DNA of 51,329 bases from Paracoccaceae bacterium (lineage in GTDB: Bacteria > Pseudomonadota > Alphaproteobacteria > Rhodobacterales > Rhodobacteraceae). Below the pieces are notes generated by a model. The model ran no database searches. It saw only the letters and a program-made list of their open reading frames with translations, and had not been told where the DNA came from. The DNA lies in assembly GCA_030950185.1 (NCBI GenBank), contig JAUZRU010000025.1:1-51329 (forward strand). The letters run 5' to 3'. The translations under genes were made by a program, and so were the position numbers. Shown one piece after another: positions 25,871 through 34,515 of this stretch. Every line of letters starts with the position of its first letter. Within the stretch, counting starts at the first letter, position 1.

Positions 25871-26989
25871 ATGCTGATCGGATGCCCGAAAGAGATCAAG
25901 AATCAGGAATATCGCGTAGGCGTCACGCCGATGGCCGCGCAAGAGGCCATTCATCACGGCCACAGTGTCATCATCGAAACCGGCGCCGGCGCAGGGGCCG
26001 GCTTTCCCGATGATGACTATCGCGCGGTTGGTGCGGATATCGTTGATACAGCCGCCGAGATATTCAAGCGTGCCGAAATGATCGTCAAGGTCAAGGAGCC
26101 CCAGGCGGTCGAGCGCAAGCAGCTGCGCGAGGGGCAGATCCTGTTCACCTATCTGCATCTCGCCCCCGACCCGGATCAGACCCGCGACCTGCTGGAAAGC
26201 GGCGTGACCGCCATCGCCTATGAAACCGTGACCGATACACAGGGCGGGCTGCCGCTGCTTGCCCCCATGTCCGAGGTCGCCGGCAAGCTGGCCCCGCAGG
26301 TGGGCGCCTGGGCGCTGCAAAAGGCCAATGGCGGGCGCGGGGTGCTGCTGGGCGGTGTGCCCGGTGTCGCGCCCGGCCGTGTCGTCGTGATCGGCGGCGG
26401 CGTGGTCGGCACCCATGCCGCACGTATCGCCGCCGGGATGGGGGCGCATGTGACAGTGCTGGACAAATCCATGCCACGGATGCGCTATCTGGACGACCTG
26501 TTCAAGGGGGTGTTCGAAACCCGCTATGCCTCGAAGGGCAACATCGCCGAGCTTGTCGCAAGCGCCGATATGGTGGTTGGCGCCGTGCTGATCCCCGGCG
26601 CCGCCGCACCCAAGCTGGTAACACGCGACATGCTGAAATCGATGAAACCGGGCGCAGTGCTGGTGGATGTCGCCATCGACCAGGGCGGTTGTTTCGAGAC
26701 CTCGCACGCCACAACCCATGACGACCCGATCTTTACGGTGGACGGCATCGTTCATTATTGCGTTGCCAACATGCCCGGCGCAGTCGCCCGCAGCGCGACC
26801 ATCGCGCTGGGCAACGCCACCATGCCCTATATGCTGGCGATTGCCGACAAGGGCTGGCGCAAGGCCTGCGAGGACGACCCCCATCTGCTGGACGGGCTGA
26901 ATGTGCATGCGGGCAAGCTGACCTATTACGCGGTCGGCAAGTCGCTGGGAATTGACGTTGTTTCCCCGACCCTTGCGCTGAAAATATAG
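25871..26989 (+). CDS. ald: Alanine dehydrogenase
   Basis: A 372-residue NAD-dependent alanine dehydrogenase. The N-terminus MLIGCPKEIKNQEYRVGVTP is the family signature, KVKEPQ holds the pyruvate-binding lysine near 74, YLHLAPD holds the catalytic histidine near 95, and the NAD Rossmann motif is VIGGGVVGTHAAR (about 173-185). It interconverts L-alanine and pyruvate with ammonia. I use ATG 25871 with AGGAAAGG upstream; the longer in-frame start at 25736 would pass through the control region. Length is that of hexameric alanine dehydrogenases. Confidence 0.94.
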   Translation: MLIGCPKEIKNQEYRVGVTPMAAQEAIHHGHSVIIETGAGAGAGFPDDDYRAVGADIVDTAAEIFKRAEMIVKVKEPQAVERKQLREGQILFTYLHLAPDPDQTRDLLESGVTAIAYETVTDTQGGLPLLAPMSEVAGKLAPQVGAWALQKANGGRGVLLGGVPGVAPGRVVVIGGGVVGTHAARIAAGMGAHVTVLDKSMPRMRYLDDLFKGVFETRYASKGNIAELVASADMVVGAVLIPGAAAPKLVTRDMLKSMKPGAVLVDVAIDQGGCFETSHATTHDDPIFTVDGIVHYCVANMPGAVARSATIALGNATMPYMLAIADKGWRKACEDDPHLLDGLNVHAGKLTYYAVGKSLGIDVVSPTLALKI

Positions 26990-27159
26990 GATCCGTACGC
27001 GGTTCGAAATCCATGCCAGCCCGCCCCCTTGCCGGGGTGGGCAGCTTGACGCTACGGCGCCCTGAAAAAGAGGAAAATCTGGCGGCCCAGACCTTTCAAT
27101 CCGCCGGATGTTACATAAGTTCATGTGCAGTCAAACAATCTGTAAAGAAAGTTAATGCC

Positions 27160-27873
27160 ATGACAACCGAAACATCGCCGCTGGCAGCGTTTGAAATCAC
27201 CAAACGCTGGCCTGCCGAACACCCGGATCGTATCCAGCTTTACTCGGTCACCACACCCAACGGCATCAAGGCCTCGACCATGCTCGAAGAGGTCGGCCTT
27301 CCCTACGAGGCACATTTCGTGTCATTCGCCGACCACGAACAGGAAAGCCCCGAATTCCTGTCGCTGAACCCCAACAACAAGATCCCCGCAATCATCGACC
27401 CCGACGGCCCCGACGGCAAGCCGCTGGCCCTGTTCGAAAGCGGCGCGATCCTTTTGTACCTGGCCGAAAAGACAGGCAAGCTTTTGCCCCGGGATCCTGC
27501 AAAACGCTATGAAACCATCCAATGGCTGTTTTTCCAGGTCGGCGGCATCGGCCCCATGTTCGGACAGCTGGGCTGGTTCCTGAAATTCGATGGACGCCAT
27601 GTCGAAGACCCGCGCCCCAGGCAGCGCTATATCGACGAGACCGAGCGCCTTTTGAACGTGCTGGAAATGCGGCTTGAAGGGCGCGATTATATCATGGACG
27701 AATACTCGATCGCCGATATTGCCATCTTCCCCTGGCTGCGGACGCTGACCGAAACCTACAAGGCGCAGGATCTGGTGGATTGGGACGATCTGAAAAACGT
27801 CCCGGCCTATCTGGAACGCTGCATGGCGCGGCCCGCAGCACAGCGCGGCATCACGATCCCGGCCAAACCCTGA
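27160..27873 (+). CDS. Glutathione S-transferase, YfcG/YghU-like
   Basis: A 237-residue GST. The N-terminal thioredoxin fold (about 20-105) contains YSVTTPNGIKASTMLEEVGL and the cis-proline block NKIPAIIDPDG; ESGAILLYLAEKTG supplies the glutathione gamma-glutamyl contact. The C-terminal helical domain (115-235) has the Asp-containing YSIADIAIFPWL. It resembles the YfcG/YghU group, several of which reduce disulfides rather than conjugate glutathione. The ATG at 27160 is preferred to an upstream in-frame start at 27013 that has no family resemblance. No strong Shine-Dalgarno is present. Confidence 0.87.
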   Translation: MTTETSPLAAFEITKRWPAEHPDRIQLYSVTTPNGIKASTMLEEVGLPYEAHFVSFADHEQESPEFLSLNPNNKIPAIIDPDGPDGKPLALFESGAILLYLAEKTGKLLPRDPAKRYETIQWLFFQVGGIGPMFGQLGWFLKFDGRHVEDPRPRQRYIDETERLLNVLEMRLEGRDYIMDEYSIADIAIFPWLRTLTETYKAQDLVDWDDLKNVPAYLERCMARPAAQRGITIPAKP

Positions 27874-27887
27874 TCAGGCAACCTCGT

Positions 27888-27914
27888 GTGGGAGGGGGGG
27901 ACATCCCCTCCCAC
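27888..27914. terminator. Hairpin between convergent GST and ytoQ genes
   Basis: GTGGGAGGGG (27888-27897) and CCCCTCCCAC (27905-27914) form a perfect 10-bp stem with a 7-base loop, exactly between two convergent stops. There is no T-tract on either side, so it may stall polymerase or block exonucleases from both directions. Confidence 0.6.
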
Positions 27915-27920
27915 AGCAGC

Positions 27921-28367
27921 TTACAATTCGCCCTCGATCACATATTTCAGGATCCGCACCACCTGCGCCGGTTCGCGTGCAACCGCCAGCGCGGCGGCAT
28001 CGACCTCTTTCAGCGCGTGATCGTGCTCGGGCATCTGCAACACGATCAGCGACTTGCCCAGCGCCGCGGCATAACCCGCGTCAAAGGCAGCATTCCACTG
28101 GCGGTATTTCTCGCCGAAACGCACGACCACGATGTCGGCCTCCTGTATCGCCTTGCGGGTGCGGATGGCGTTCAGCTGCGCACCCTTCCGGTCGTGCCAG
28201 AACTTGTCATCCTCGGGCCCCAGGATCTCGACCCCGCAATCGTCGGAAACATCGTGATCGGTGACAGGCGCCGTGAACACGACCGGCAGACCGGCAGCCC
28301 CTGATATGATTTCGTCGCGCCAGTCGGTGTGAATTTCCCCCGACAGATAGACCTTGAACTGCATCAT
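27921..28367 (-). CDS. YtoQ-family protein
   Basis: A 148-residue protein I recognise as the YtoQ family, a relative of nucleoside 2-deoxyribosyltransferases. Visible blocks are VYLSGEIHTDWRDEI (6-20), GPEDDKFWHDRKGAQLN, IQEADIVVVRFGEKYRQWNAAFDAGYA and KSLIVLQMP. Its biochemical function is not established. The start overlaps the stop of the upstream FAD oxidoreductase by four bases, so the two are co-translated. Length is typical. Confidence 0.8.
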   Translation of the reverse strand: MMQFKVYLSGEIHTDWRDEIISGAAGLPVVFTAPVTDHDVSDDCGVEILGPEDDKFWHDRKGAQLNAIRTRKAIQEADIVVVRFGEKYRQWNAAFDAGYAAALGKSLIVLQMPEHDHALKEVDAAALAVAREPAQVVRILKYVIEGEL

Positions 28368-29476
28368 CCTTCCTCCTCGAACAAATGCGCGCCAACTTCG
28401 CGCGCGATGGCCAGACAGGCCGTCAGGCCCGGTGATTCAAACCCGAACAGCTGCACCAGCCCGGTGATGCCATGTTCGCGGCGGGTTTGCATCTCGAATT
28501 CCCGTTTTGCCTGACCCGGCCCCCAGATGCGCGGCCGGATCCCGGCCATGTCGGGCTGCAACGCGCCCTCGGGCAGGTCGGGCCAATAGGCGCGGATGGC
28601 ATCGGCAAAAAGGCCGGCCTTGGTGGGGTCAACGCCATAGTCCACCTCGTCCACCCACTCCATGTCGGGGCCAAAGCGCACGCCGCCACCCAGATCCTGC
28701 ACCGAATGTATCCCCAACGAGCCGACCCGCGGCATGGGATAGATCAGCGTATGGAAGGGCGAGCGCCCACTGATCGAAAAATAGCTGCCCTTGGCCAGAT
28801 GGCGCGGCGGGATCAGGGCCGGATCCAGCCCCTGGATGCCGCGCGCCACATCCCAGGCCCCCAGCGCCGCCGCATTGACAAGCCGGCGACAGGCCAGCCG
28901 CGTGCCCGCCTCGTCACCCACCTCTATATGAAACAGCCCGCGCTTGCGCCGCGCCCGCCGGAAAGGCGCGTTCAGCGCCAGCATGGCCCCCTCGGCCTCG
29001 GCCTCGCCCAACAGCGACAGCATCAGCCCCGGCGCATCGACAATGCCGCTGGATGGTGAAACCATCGCGCCGGCCCCAACAACCGCGGGCTCGCGTTCGC
29101 GCAGCTCGTCCGCCGAGATCACATGCAGGTCCTCCACCCCGTTGGCGGCTCCGCGACGCACCAGCTCGTGCAGACCGGCAACCGACCCCGCATCGGGTGC
29201 AACCGTCAGCTTGCCACAGCGGGCATGGCCCACATGGCGCGTGCGGCAGTAATCATACAGCATGTCGCGCCCCTTGCGGCACAACCTCTGCTGGAGCGAG
29301 CCGCGCGGATAGTAGATCCCCGCATGGATCACACCGGAATTGCGCGAGCTCACATGCTGCCCGATGGCTCCCTCGGCCTCGAGGATCAATACCTCGCGCC
29401 CCCGCCGCGCCAGATGTCGGGCGATCGCCAGGCCGATCACCCCGGCCCCGACGATCACCACCTCGACCTGTTCCAT
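28364..29476 (-). CDS. FAD-dependent oxidoreductase, LhgO / L-2-hydroxyglutarate oxidase-like
   Basis: A 370-residue DAO-family flavoprotein with a dinucleotide-binding motif VIVGAGVIGLAIARHLARRG (7-26) followed by the SSRNSGVIHAGIYYP block (43-57) characteristic of L-2-hydroxyglutarate oxidases. The C-terminal GFESPGLTACLAIA helps bind FAD. The family oxidises L-2-hydroxyglutarate to 2-oxoglutarate, often with electrons going to quinone. Substrate is inferred from family resemblance. It follows pheT on the same strand, with the dispersed CAAAGAAGAAG repeat in between, and is coupled to ytoQ downstream. Confidence 0.82.
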   Translation of the reverse strand: MEQVEVVIVGAGVIGLAIARHLARRGREVLILEAEGAIGQHVSSRNSGVIHAGIYYPRGSLQQRLCRKGRDMLYDYCRTRHVGHARCGKLTVAPDAGSVAGLHELVRRGAANGVEDLHVISADELREREPAVVGAGAMVSPSSGIVDAPGLMLSLLGEAEAEGAMLALNAPFRRARRKRGLFHIEVGDEAGTRLACRRLVNAAALGAWDVARGIQGLDPALIPPRHLAKGSYFSISGRSPFHTLIYPMPRVGSLGIHSVQDLGGGVRFGPDMEWVDEVDYGVDPTKAGLFADAIRAYWPDLPEGALQPDMAGIRPRIWGPGQAKREFEMQTRREHGITGLVQLFGFESPGLTACLAIAREVGAHLFEEEG

Positions 29477-29483
29477 GCTCCCG

Positions 29484-29523
29484 CTTCTTCTTTGCCCAAA
29501 TACTCCCGCCGGAGGCTCCCGCC
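29484..29523 (-). repeat. Dispersed intergenic repeat, copy 1
   Basis: On the minus strand this reads GAGTATTTGGGCAAAGAAGA followed by AG, after a GC-rich segment. Related copies lie at 34370-34430 and 46438-46488. It fills the pheT-lhgO gap. Confidence 0.65.
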
Positions 29524-29524
29524 T

Positions 29525-31948
29525 TCAGCCGCGCAAAACACCGCCCGTGGCGCGCGCGACCTTGTCGATGATCTTGCCCGACACGGCCTCGATCTCCTTG
29601 TCGGTCAGGGTTTTTTCGCGCGGCTGCAGACGCACGGTGATGGCGATGGATTTCTTGCCCGCGCCCATCTGCGCCTCGGCCTTGTCTCCAGCAAACACGT
29701 CGAACACCGACACATCCTCGATCAAGGCCTTGTCGGCCCCCTTGGCCGCGTTGACCAGCGTCAGCGCCTCGACATCGGCATCGACGACAAAGGCGAAATC
29801 GCGCTCGACCATTTGCAGGTCGCTGATCTTCAGCGCCGGGCGCGTGGCGGTTTTCGATTTCGGGAAGGGGATGTTTTCCAGCAGCACGGTGAACGCCACC
29901 GCCGGCCCCTTGACGCCCAGCGCCTGCAGGACACGCGGATGCAGCTCGCCGAATGTGGCCAGTATGTTCTTCGGCCCCAGCGACAGCCGCCCCGAACGCC
30001 CCGGATGCCACCAGTCGGGCGCCCCGCGCTGAACCATCAGCCGCGCAGGGGCGCGGGCGGCCGACAGCACCGCCTCGGCATCGGCCTTGGCATCATACAG
30101 ATCGACGGCCCGGCGCGCGCCGAACGGGTCGCGCGGCCCGGTATGGCCGACCAGCAACCCCGCCGCCTGCAAATGCTGCTGGCCCGGTTCGCCCCCGTGA
30201 AAGGCCGCGCCGACCTCGAACAGGGCCAGATCGTTGAACCCCCGCGCCTGGTTGCGCGCCGCGGCCTGCAACAGCCCCGGCAAAAGGTCGGGGCGCATGT
30301 GGCTCATCTCGCTGGAAATGGGGTTGGCCAGCATGGTGTCATCACCCCCGCCCCCAAACAGACGCGCCGATTGCGCGTCGATAAAGCTGTAGGTCACGCA
30401 TTCATCATAGCCCAGCGCGGCGATGGTGCGGCGCGCGCGGGTTTCGCGTTTCTGCATAGGCGTCAGGATCGGGCGGGCAACACCGGGATCCAGGCGCGCC
30501 AGCGGCCGCCCCTCAAGCCGGGTGAGCGAGGCCACACGCGCGATTTCCTCGACCAGATCGGCCTCGCCCTGCACATCGGGACGCCAGCTGGGCGGGGTCA
30601 CGGTCATGTCGTCGGCCACATCAAAGCCCAGCGCGCGCAGGGTTTTCACCTGTTCATCCTCGGCAATTTCCATGCCCACAAGCGAGCGCACCCGCGCCGG
30701 ATCCAGCCGATAATGGCGCGTGGTATCGGGCACGGCGCCGGCAACCACCAGATCGGATGCCTCGCCGCCACAAAATTCAAGGATCAGGCGGGTCGCCAGC
30801 TCGATCCCCGGCTGGGTAAATGCGGGATCGATGCCGCGTTCAAAGCGATAGCGCGCGTCCGAGTTGATCTTCAGCTTGCGCCCCGTGGCAGCTACGCGAA
30901 CAGGCTCGAAATATGCGGATTCGACGAACACGTTGACGGTATCCTCGGTACACCCCGTGGCCAGCCCGCCCATGACGCCGCCGATGGCCTCGGGGCCGGT
31001 GTCGTCGCAGATGATCACCTCGGAGCCGTCGAATTCATATTCCTTTTCGTCCAGCGCCACCAGCCTTTCACCGGCTTTCGCAAGCCGCACCTCAAGGTTG
31101 CCCTTCACCTTGTCGGCGTCGAACACATGCAGCGGCCGGTTACGGTCATAGGTCAGCAGGTTGGTCACATCGACCAGCGCCGAAATCGGCCGCAGCCCGA
31201 TCGCGCGCAGCCGGTCCTGCACCCATTGCGGCGACGGCCCGTTCCTGACGCCCCGGATCATGCGCCCGACAAACAGCGGGCAAGGCCCACCGACCACATC
31301 ATCGGCCAGCCGTACCTTGAGCGGGCTTTCGAAACTGCCCTCGACGGGCTGGATTTCGGGCGTGATCAGCCGCCCGATGCCGCGCGCGGCCAGATCGCGG
31401 GCAATGCCTGCAACGCCCAGAGCATCGGGCCGGTTGGGGGTGATGGCGATCTCGATCACCGGGTCGTTCCTGCCCGCATAATCAATGAACCGCGCGCCCA
31501 ACGGGGCGTCGGTGGGCAGATCGATGATGCCGTCATGGTCGTCCGAGATCATCAGCTCGCGTTCCGAACACAGCATGCCGTTGGATTCGACCCCACGGAT
31601 CACGCCGGGTTTCAGGTCGATGCCGGTGCCCGGAATATGCGTGCCCACCGGCGCAAACACGCCGATCAGGCCGGTGCGGGCATTGGGGGCGCCGCAGACC
31701 ACCTGCACCTCTTCGCTGGGGCCATCGGGGCCTTGCGGAAAGGTTTCCACCCGGCACAGGCGCAGACGGTCGGCATTGGGGTGCTGCACCGCCTCGATCA
31801 CCCGGCAGATGCGAAAGGCGCCCAATATGTCGGCGGGGTTTTCGACCCCCTCGACCTCGAGCCCCAGATCGGTGAGGGCATCAAGGATTTCGTCAAGGCT
31901 TGCCTCGGTGTCGAGATGCTCTTTCAGCCAGGAAAGGGTGAATTTCAT
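29525..31948 (-). CDS. pheT: Phenylalanine-tRNA ligase beta subunit
   Basis: An 807-residue PheT with the expected domains. MKFTLSWLKEHLDTEASLDE starts the protein; the tRNA-binding EMAP-II-like domain spans about 39-150 (HPNADRLRLCRVE, NGMLCSEREL). B3/B4 and B5 domains follow, and the C-terminal anticodon-binding FDX-ACB domain covers about 714-806. With PheS it charges tRNA-Phe. pheS, usually adjacent upstream, is not next to it here: the neighbour is a small divergent conserved gene. The opposite strand holds a long open frame that I treat as a shadow. Confidence 0.95.
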   Translation of the reverse strand: MKFTLSWLKEHLDTEASLDEILDALTDLGLEVEGVENPADILGAFRICRVIEAVQHPNADRLRLCRVETFPQGPDGPSEEVQVVCGAPNARTGLIGVFAPVGTHIPGTGIDLKPGVIRGVESNGMLCSERELMISDDHDGIIDLPTDAPLGARFIDYAGRNDPVIEIAITPNRPDALGVAGIARDLAARGIGRLITPEIQPVEGSFESPLKVRLADDVVGGPCPLFVGRMIRGVRNGPSPQWVQDRLRAIGLRPISALVDVTNLLTYDRNRPLHVFDADKVKGNLEVRLAKAGERLVALDEKEYEFDGSEVIICDDTGPEAIGGVMGGLATGCTEDTVNVFVESAYFEPVRVAATGRKLKINSDARYRFERGIDPAFTQPGIELATRLILEFCGGEASDLVVAGAVPDTTRHYRLDPARVRSLVGMEIAEDEQVKTLRALGFDVADDMTVTPPSWRPDVQGEADLVEEIARVASLTRLEGRPLARLDPGVARPILTPMQKRETRARRTIAALGYDECVTYSFIDAQSARLFGGGGDDTMLANPISSEMSHMRPDLLPGLLQAAARNQARGFNDLALFEVGAAFHGGEPGQQHLQAAGLLVGHTGPRDPFGARRAVDLYDAKADAEAVLSAARAPARLMVQRGAPDWWHPGRSGRLSLGPKNILATFGELHPRVLQALGVKGPAVAFTVLLENIPFPKSKTATRPALKISDLQMVERDFAFVVDADVEALTLVNAAKGADKALIEDVSVFDVFAGDKAEAQMGAGKKSIAITVRLQPREKTLTDKEIEAVSGKIIDKVARATGGVLRG

Positions 31949-32092
31949 GTCGCTCGGCCCTATTGAAAAACGTCGTGTGCTGAATAGCCCATAGTTTCAG
32001 GCAGGGAAAGGCGGGAATCTGCCCCGAATCGGTGGATTTGCCCCGTGAAGGCCGACATTGCCGCAAGCGGCCGCCCGCGCTAGTCTGACCTC

Positions 32093-32332
32093 ATGTTTAC
32101 CATCGAACACGAATTCGACTGCACAACCGTGACACTGGTCGATGACGGCAACGCACCGTTGCAGGAAGATGTGCGCATACAGGCCTTCGAAGAAGTGGTC
32201 GTTGTCGAACAATATGACGAACGTACCGACCGAATGAACCGGATCACCCTGTCGATGGCACAGCTGCGCGACCTTCAGGCAGCGCTTGACCTGCCCGAGG
32301 GCAGTTATCGCTTTGCCGACAACACAGACTGA
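32093..32332 (+). CDS. Conserved hypothetical small acidic protein
   Basis: A 79-residue acidic protein with no signal peptide, membrane helix or recognised motif. The end (SMAQLRDLQAALDLPEGSYRF) looks like a small amphipathic helix. I believe similar short proteins occur in other Rhodobacteraceae, but I cannot name a family. It is divergent from pheT by 144 bases and convergent with the UPF0235 gene six bases on. Codon use looks like that of real genes. Confidence 0.6.
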   Translation: MFTIEHEFDCTTVTLVDDGNAPLQEDVRIQAFEEVVVVEQYDERTDRMNRITLSMAQLRDLQAALDLPEGSYRFADNTD

Positions 32333-32338
32333 GCGCGG

Positions 32339-32602
32339 TCAGACCACACGAAACTGCTTGTCGCGCCCGCTGCCGCCGCGCACCAGCTCGATACGCGATT
32401 TCGGCACACCCAGCGCCTTGGACAGCAGCTTGACGACCGCGGCGTTGGCCTTGCCGCCCTCGGGCACCGTGGTCACCATTACCCTGAGATCGGCGCGGCC
32501 GTCCGGATCAGTCATCACCTTGTTGCGCGATGCCCTGGGCGTCACGCGAACGGTAAAGATGCGCCCGTCGGCAAGATCCTGAAATTCGGTCAACGCGGCC
32601 AT
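32339..32602 (-). CDS. UPF0235 / DUF167 (YggU-like) protein
   Basis: An 87-residue protein matching the DUF167 family: FTVRVTPRASRNKV (about 17-30), RVMVTTVPEGGKANAAVVKL with the central lysine and asparagine, and the end SRIELVRGGSGRDKQFRV. Function is unknown. The ATG at 32602-32600 is favoured over an in-frame TTG at 32623. No clear Shine-Dalgarno sequence is present. Confidence 0.82.
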   Translation of the reverse strand: MAALTEFQDLADGRIFTVRVTPRASRNKVMTDPDGRADLRVMVTTVPEGGKANAAVVKLLSKALGVPKSRIELVRGGSGRDKQFRVV

Positions 32603-32719
32603 CCATTTGCAACAATGCAACAATCGCCCCCATTATGCGGCCACGCGTTCCCGGCGACAACAGCGATGTGATAGGTCTGGTTCATTCCTTGATGCCAATC
32701 CATTTCGTTTGTGTCTGCC

Positions 32720-33238
32720 ATGATAAACATATTACCGCTTTCGGGGGCTCCGCATGCCCGGCCTGCCTGCATTGCCTGGGGGGTCGATGAATGGGGTCCT
32801 GCAACTGGCTTGAGCCCCGCCGACTGGGAAATCGAGCTTGCCCGCATCGACGCGCATCCGACCGACGAAATCTTTGTCGCCCTGATCGACGACCAACCTG
32901 CGGGCATGGCCTGGATGCTGGAAAACGAGGGGATAGAAACCCATCGCCATCTGACCCCGTGGCTTTCAAGCCTGATCGTGGACCCTGCTTTTCGTGACAG
33001 GGGTGTTGCCCGCGCGCTGATCGCCCATGTCGAGGAATATGTCACCACGGGCGGCGACGAAACGCTTTACCTGCTGACCGAAACCCCGGCAGTCTATTTC
33101 TCGCTGGGGTGGGAGGCATTCGATACCGCCCCCCTGAACGGCAGATCGGTATTCGTGATGCGCAAGATGCTGGCACAGCCCAGGGTCGCCCAGACCGCCT
33201 GCCCCCCTTCCCTTTGTGCCCGTGAGGGTGCAATCTGA
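32720..33238 (+). CDS. GNAT-family N-acetyltransferase
   Basis: A 172-residue single-domain GNAT protein. The acetyl-CoA-binding segment SLIVDPAFRDRGVARALIAH lies at about residues 84-103, and the C-terminal ETPAVYFSLGWEAFD is the usual final strand-helix of the fold. The substrate cannot be told from sequence. The start is taken as ATG 32720; GTG 32711 is an in-frame alternative. It is followed 21 bases later by an HDAC-family gene, a pairing of acetylation and deacetylation genes that may form one unit. Confidence 0.8.
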   Translation: MINILPLSGAPHARPACIAWGVDEWGPATGLSPADWEIELARIDAHPTDEIFVALIDDQPAGMAWMLENEGIETHRHLTPWLSSLIVDPAFRDRGVARALIAHVEEYVTTGGDETLYLLTETPAVYFSLGWEAFDTAPLNGRSVFVMRKMLAQPRVAQTACPPSLCAREGAI

Positions 33239-33259
33239 CAACATCCAAGGGGGGCGTTG

Positions 33260-34369
33260 ATGCGACACACGGGGTTTTTCACCGATGAACGATGCTTCTG
33301 GCACGCGGGCGGCAATTATGCCTTTACCCTGCCCATTGGCGGCAATGTGCAACCGCTTGCGGCGGGCGGCCTGCCGGAAAACCCCGAAACCAAACGCCGC
33401 CTGAAAAACCTGATCGAGGTCACAGGGCTTGCGCCCGACCTTGATATCCGCAGCGCCAGCGCTGTCAGCCGCGACGATCTGCTGCGCGTGCACCCGGCGA
33501 CCTTTATCGACGAATTCAAGCGCCTGTCCGACGCCGGCGGCGGCGAGCTGGGCCTGCGCACGCCTTTCGCCAAGGGCGGTTTCGAGATTGCGGCCCTGTC
33601 GGCGGGGCTTGCCAGGCAGGCGCTGTTTTCGGTTCTGCAAGGGGAACTGGATAACGCCTATGCTTTGTCACGCCCGCCGGGACACCATTGCCTGCCCGAT
33701 TTTCCCAATGGCTTTTGCCTGCTGGCCAATATCGCCATCGCCATCAAGGCGGCACAGGCCAAGGGGCTGGCAAAACGCATCGCCGTCGTGGACTGGGACG
33801 TACATCACGGCAACGGCACCGAACATATCTTTTACGAATCCCCCGATGTGCTGACCATCTCGATCCATCAGGAACACAACTACCCGCTGGACAGCGGCGA
33901 TCTTGCCGACCGGGGCGCCGGGGCCGGCGAAGGCGCAAACATCAACATCCCGTTGCCTCCGGGCGCGGGCCATGTCGCCTATCTTGAAGTGATCGATCGC
34001 ATCATCCACCCCGCGCTGGCCAGATTCGAACCCGAAGTCATCATCATCGCCTGTGGCTTTGACGCCGCCGCTGTTGACCCGCTGTCGCGGATGCTGTGCA
34101 CCGCGGAAACCTATCGCCTGATGACCCGCCACATGATCGAGGCCGCAAATGACCTGTGCAATGGGCGCCTCGTCATGGTGCATGAAGGCGGCTATAGCGA
34201 GGTCTATGTTCCCTTCTGCGGCCACGCCGTGCTGGAGGAACTTTCCGCCAGCAGCATCACAACCCCCGACCCGCTGGCCGACACCCTTGCCATCCGCCAG
34301 CCGAATGAACGGGTGCAACGCTTTCATTCCGACATCATCGCCGAAATGGCCGCAGCGCTGGCGCCCTGA
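33260..34369 (+). CDS. Histone-deacetylase-family protein (class II HDAC / acetylpolyamine amidohydrolase-like)
   Basis: A 369-residue zinc amidohydrolase. RPPGHHC holds the catalytic histidine pair, VDWDVHHGNGTEHIFY holds zinc-binding Asp and His, and IIIACGFDAAAVDPL holds the last zinc aspartate. Bacterial members act on acetylated polyamines or other small acetamides. The ATG at 33260 follows AAGGGGGGC; a TTG sits just before it. The GNAT gene upstream is a plausible operon partner. Confidence 0.88.
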   Translation: MRHTGFFTDERCFWHAGGNYAFTLPIGGNVQPLAAGGLPENPETKRRLKNLIEVTGLAPDLDIRSASAVSRDDLLRVHPATFIDEFKRLSDAGGGELGLRTPFAKGGFEIAALSAGLARQALFSVLQGELDNAYALSRPPGHHCLPDFPNGFCLLANIAIAIKAAQAKGLAKRIAVVDWDVHHGNGTEHIFYESPDVLTISIHQEHNYPLDSGDLADRGAGAGEGANINIPLPPGAGHVAYLEVIDRIIHPALARFEPEVIIIACGFDAAAVDPLSRMLCTAETYRLMTRHMIEAANDLCNGRLVMVHEGGYSEVYVPFCGHAVLEELSASSITTPDPLADTLAIRQPNERVQRFHSDIIAEMAAALAP

Positions 34370-34430
34370 CTTCTTCTTTGCGCAAATACTCTGGGGGAGT
34401 CGCGCCCGCGCGACGGGGGCAGCGCCCCCT
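34370..34430 (-). repeat. Dispersed intergenic repeat, copy 2, with hairpin
   Basis: On the minus strand this holds GAGTATTTGCGCAAAGAAGA followed by AG (34371-34391), next to an inverted repeat GGGGGC-AGC-GCCCCC at 34415-34429. It lies between the HDAC-family gene and metG. Copies 1 and 3 are at 29484 and 46438. Confidence 0.65.
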
Positions 34431-34515
34431 GCCCGGCCCGCGGTCACGCGAACAGGGGCTGGCGCGCGTCAACCCCTTGCGCTAAACGGGGCCGAACCCA
34501 AATCCGAGGCACGAC

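Noticed and set aside
29123-31966. A 947-codon open frame on the plus strand
   Set aside because: It lies wholly opposite lhgO and pheT, both clearly real. High GC content keeps stops out of the antisense frame; its residue composition (Arg, His, Pro, Gln rich) is that of a shadow.
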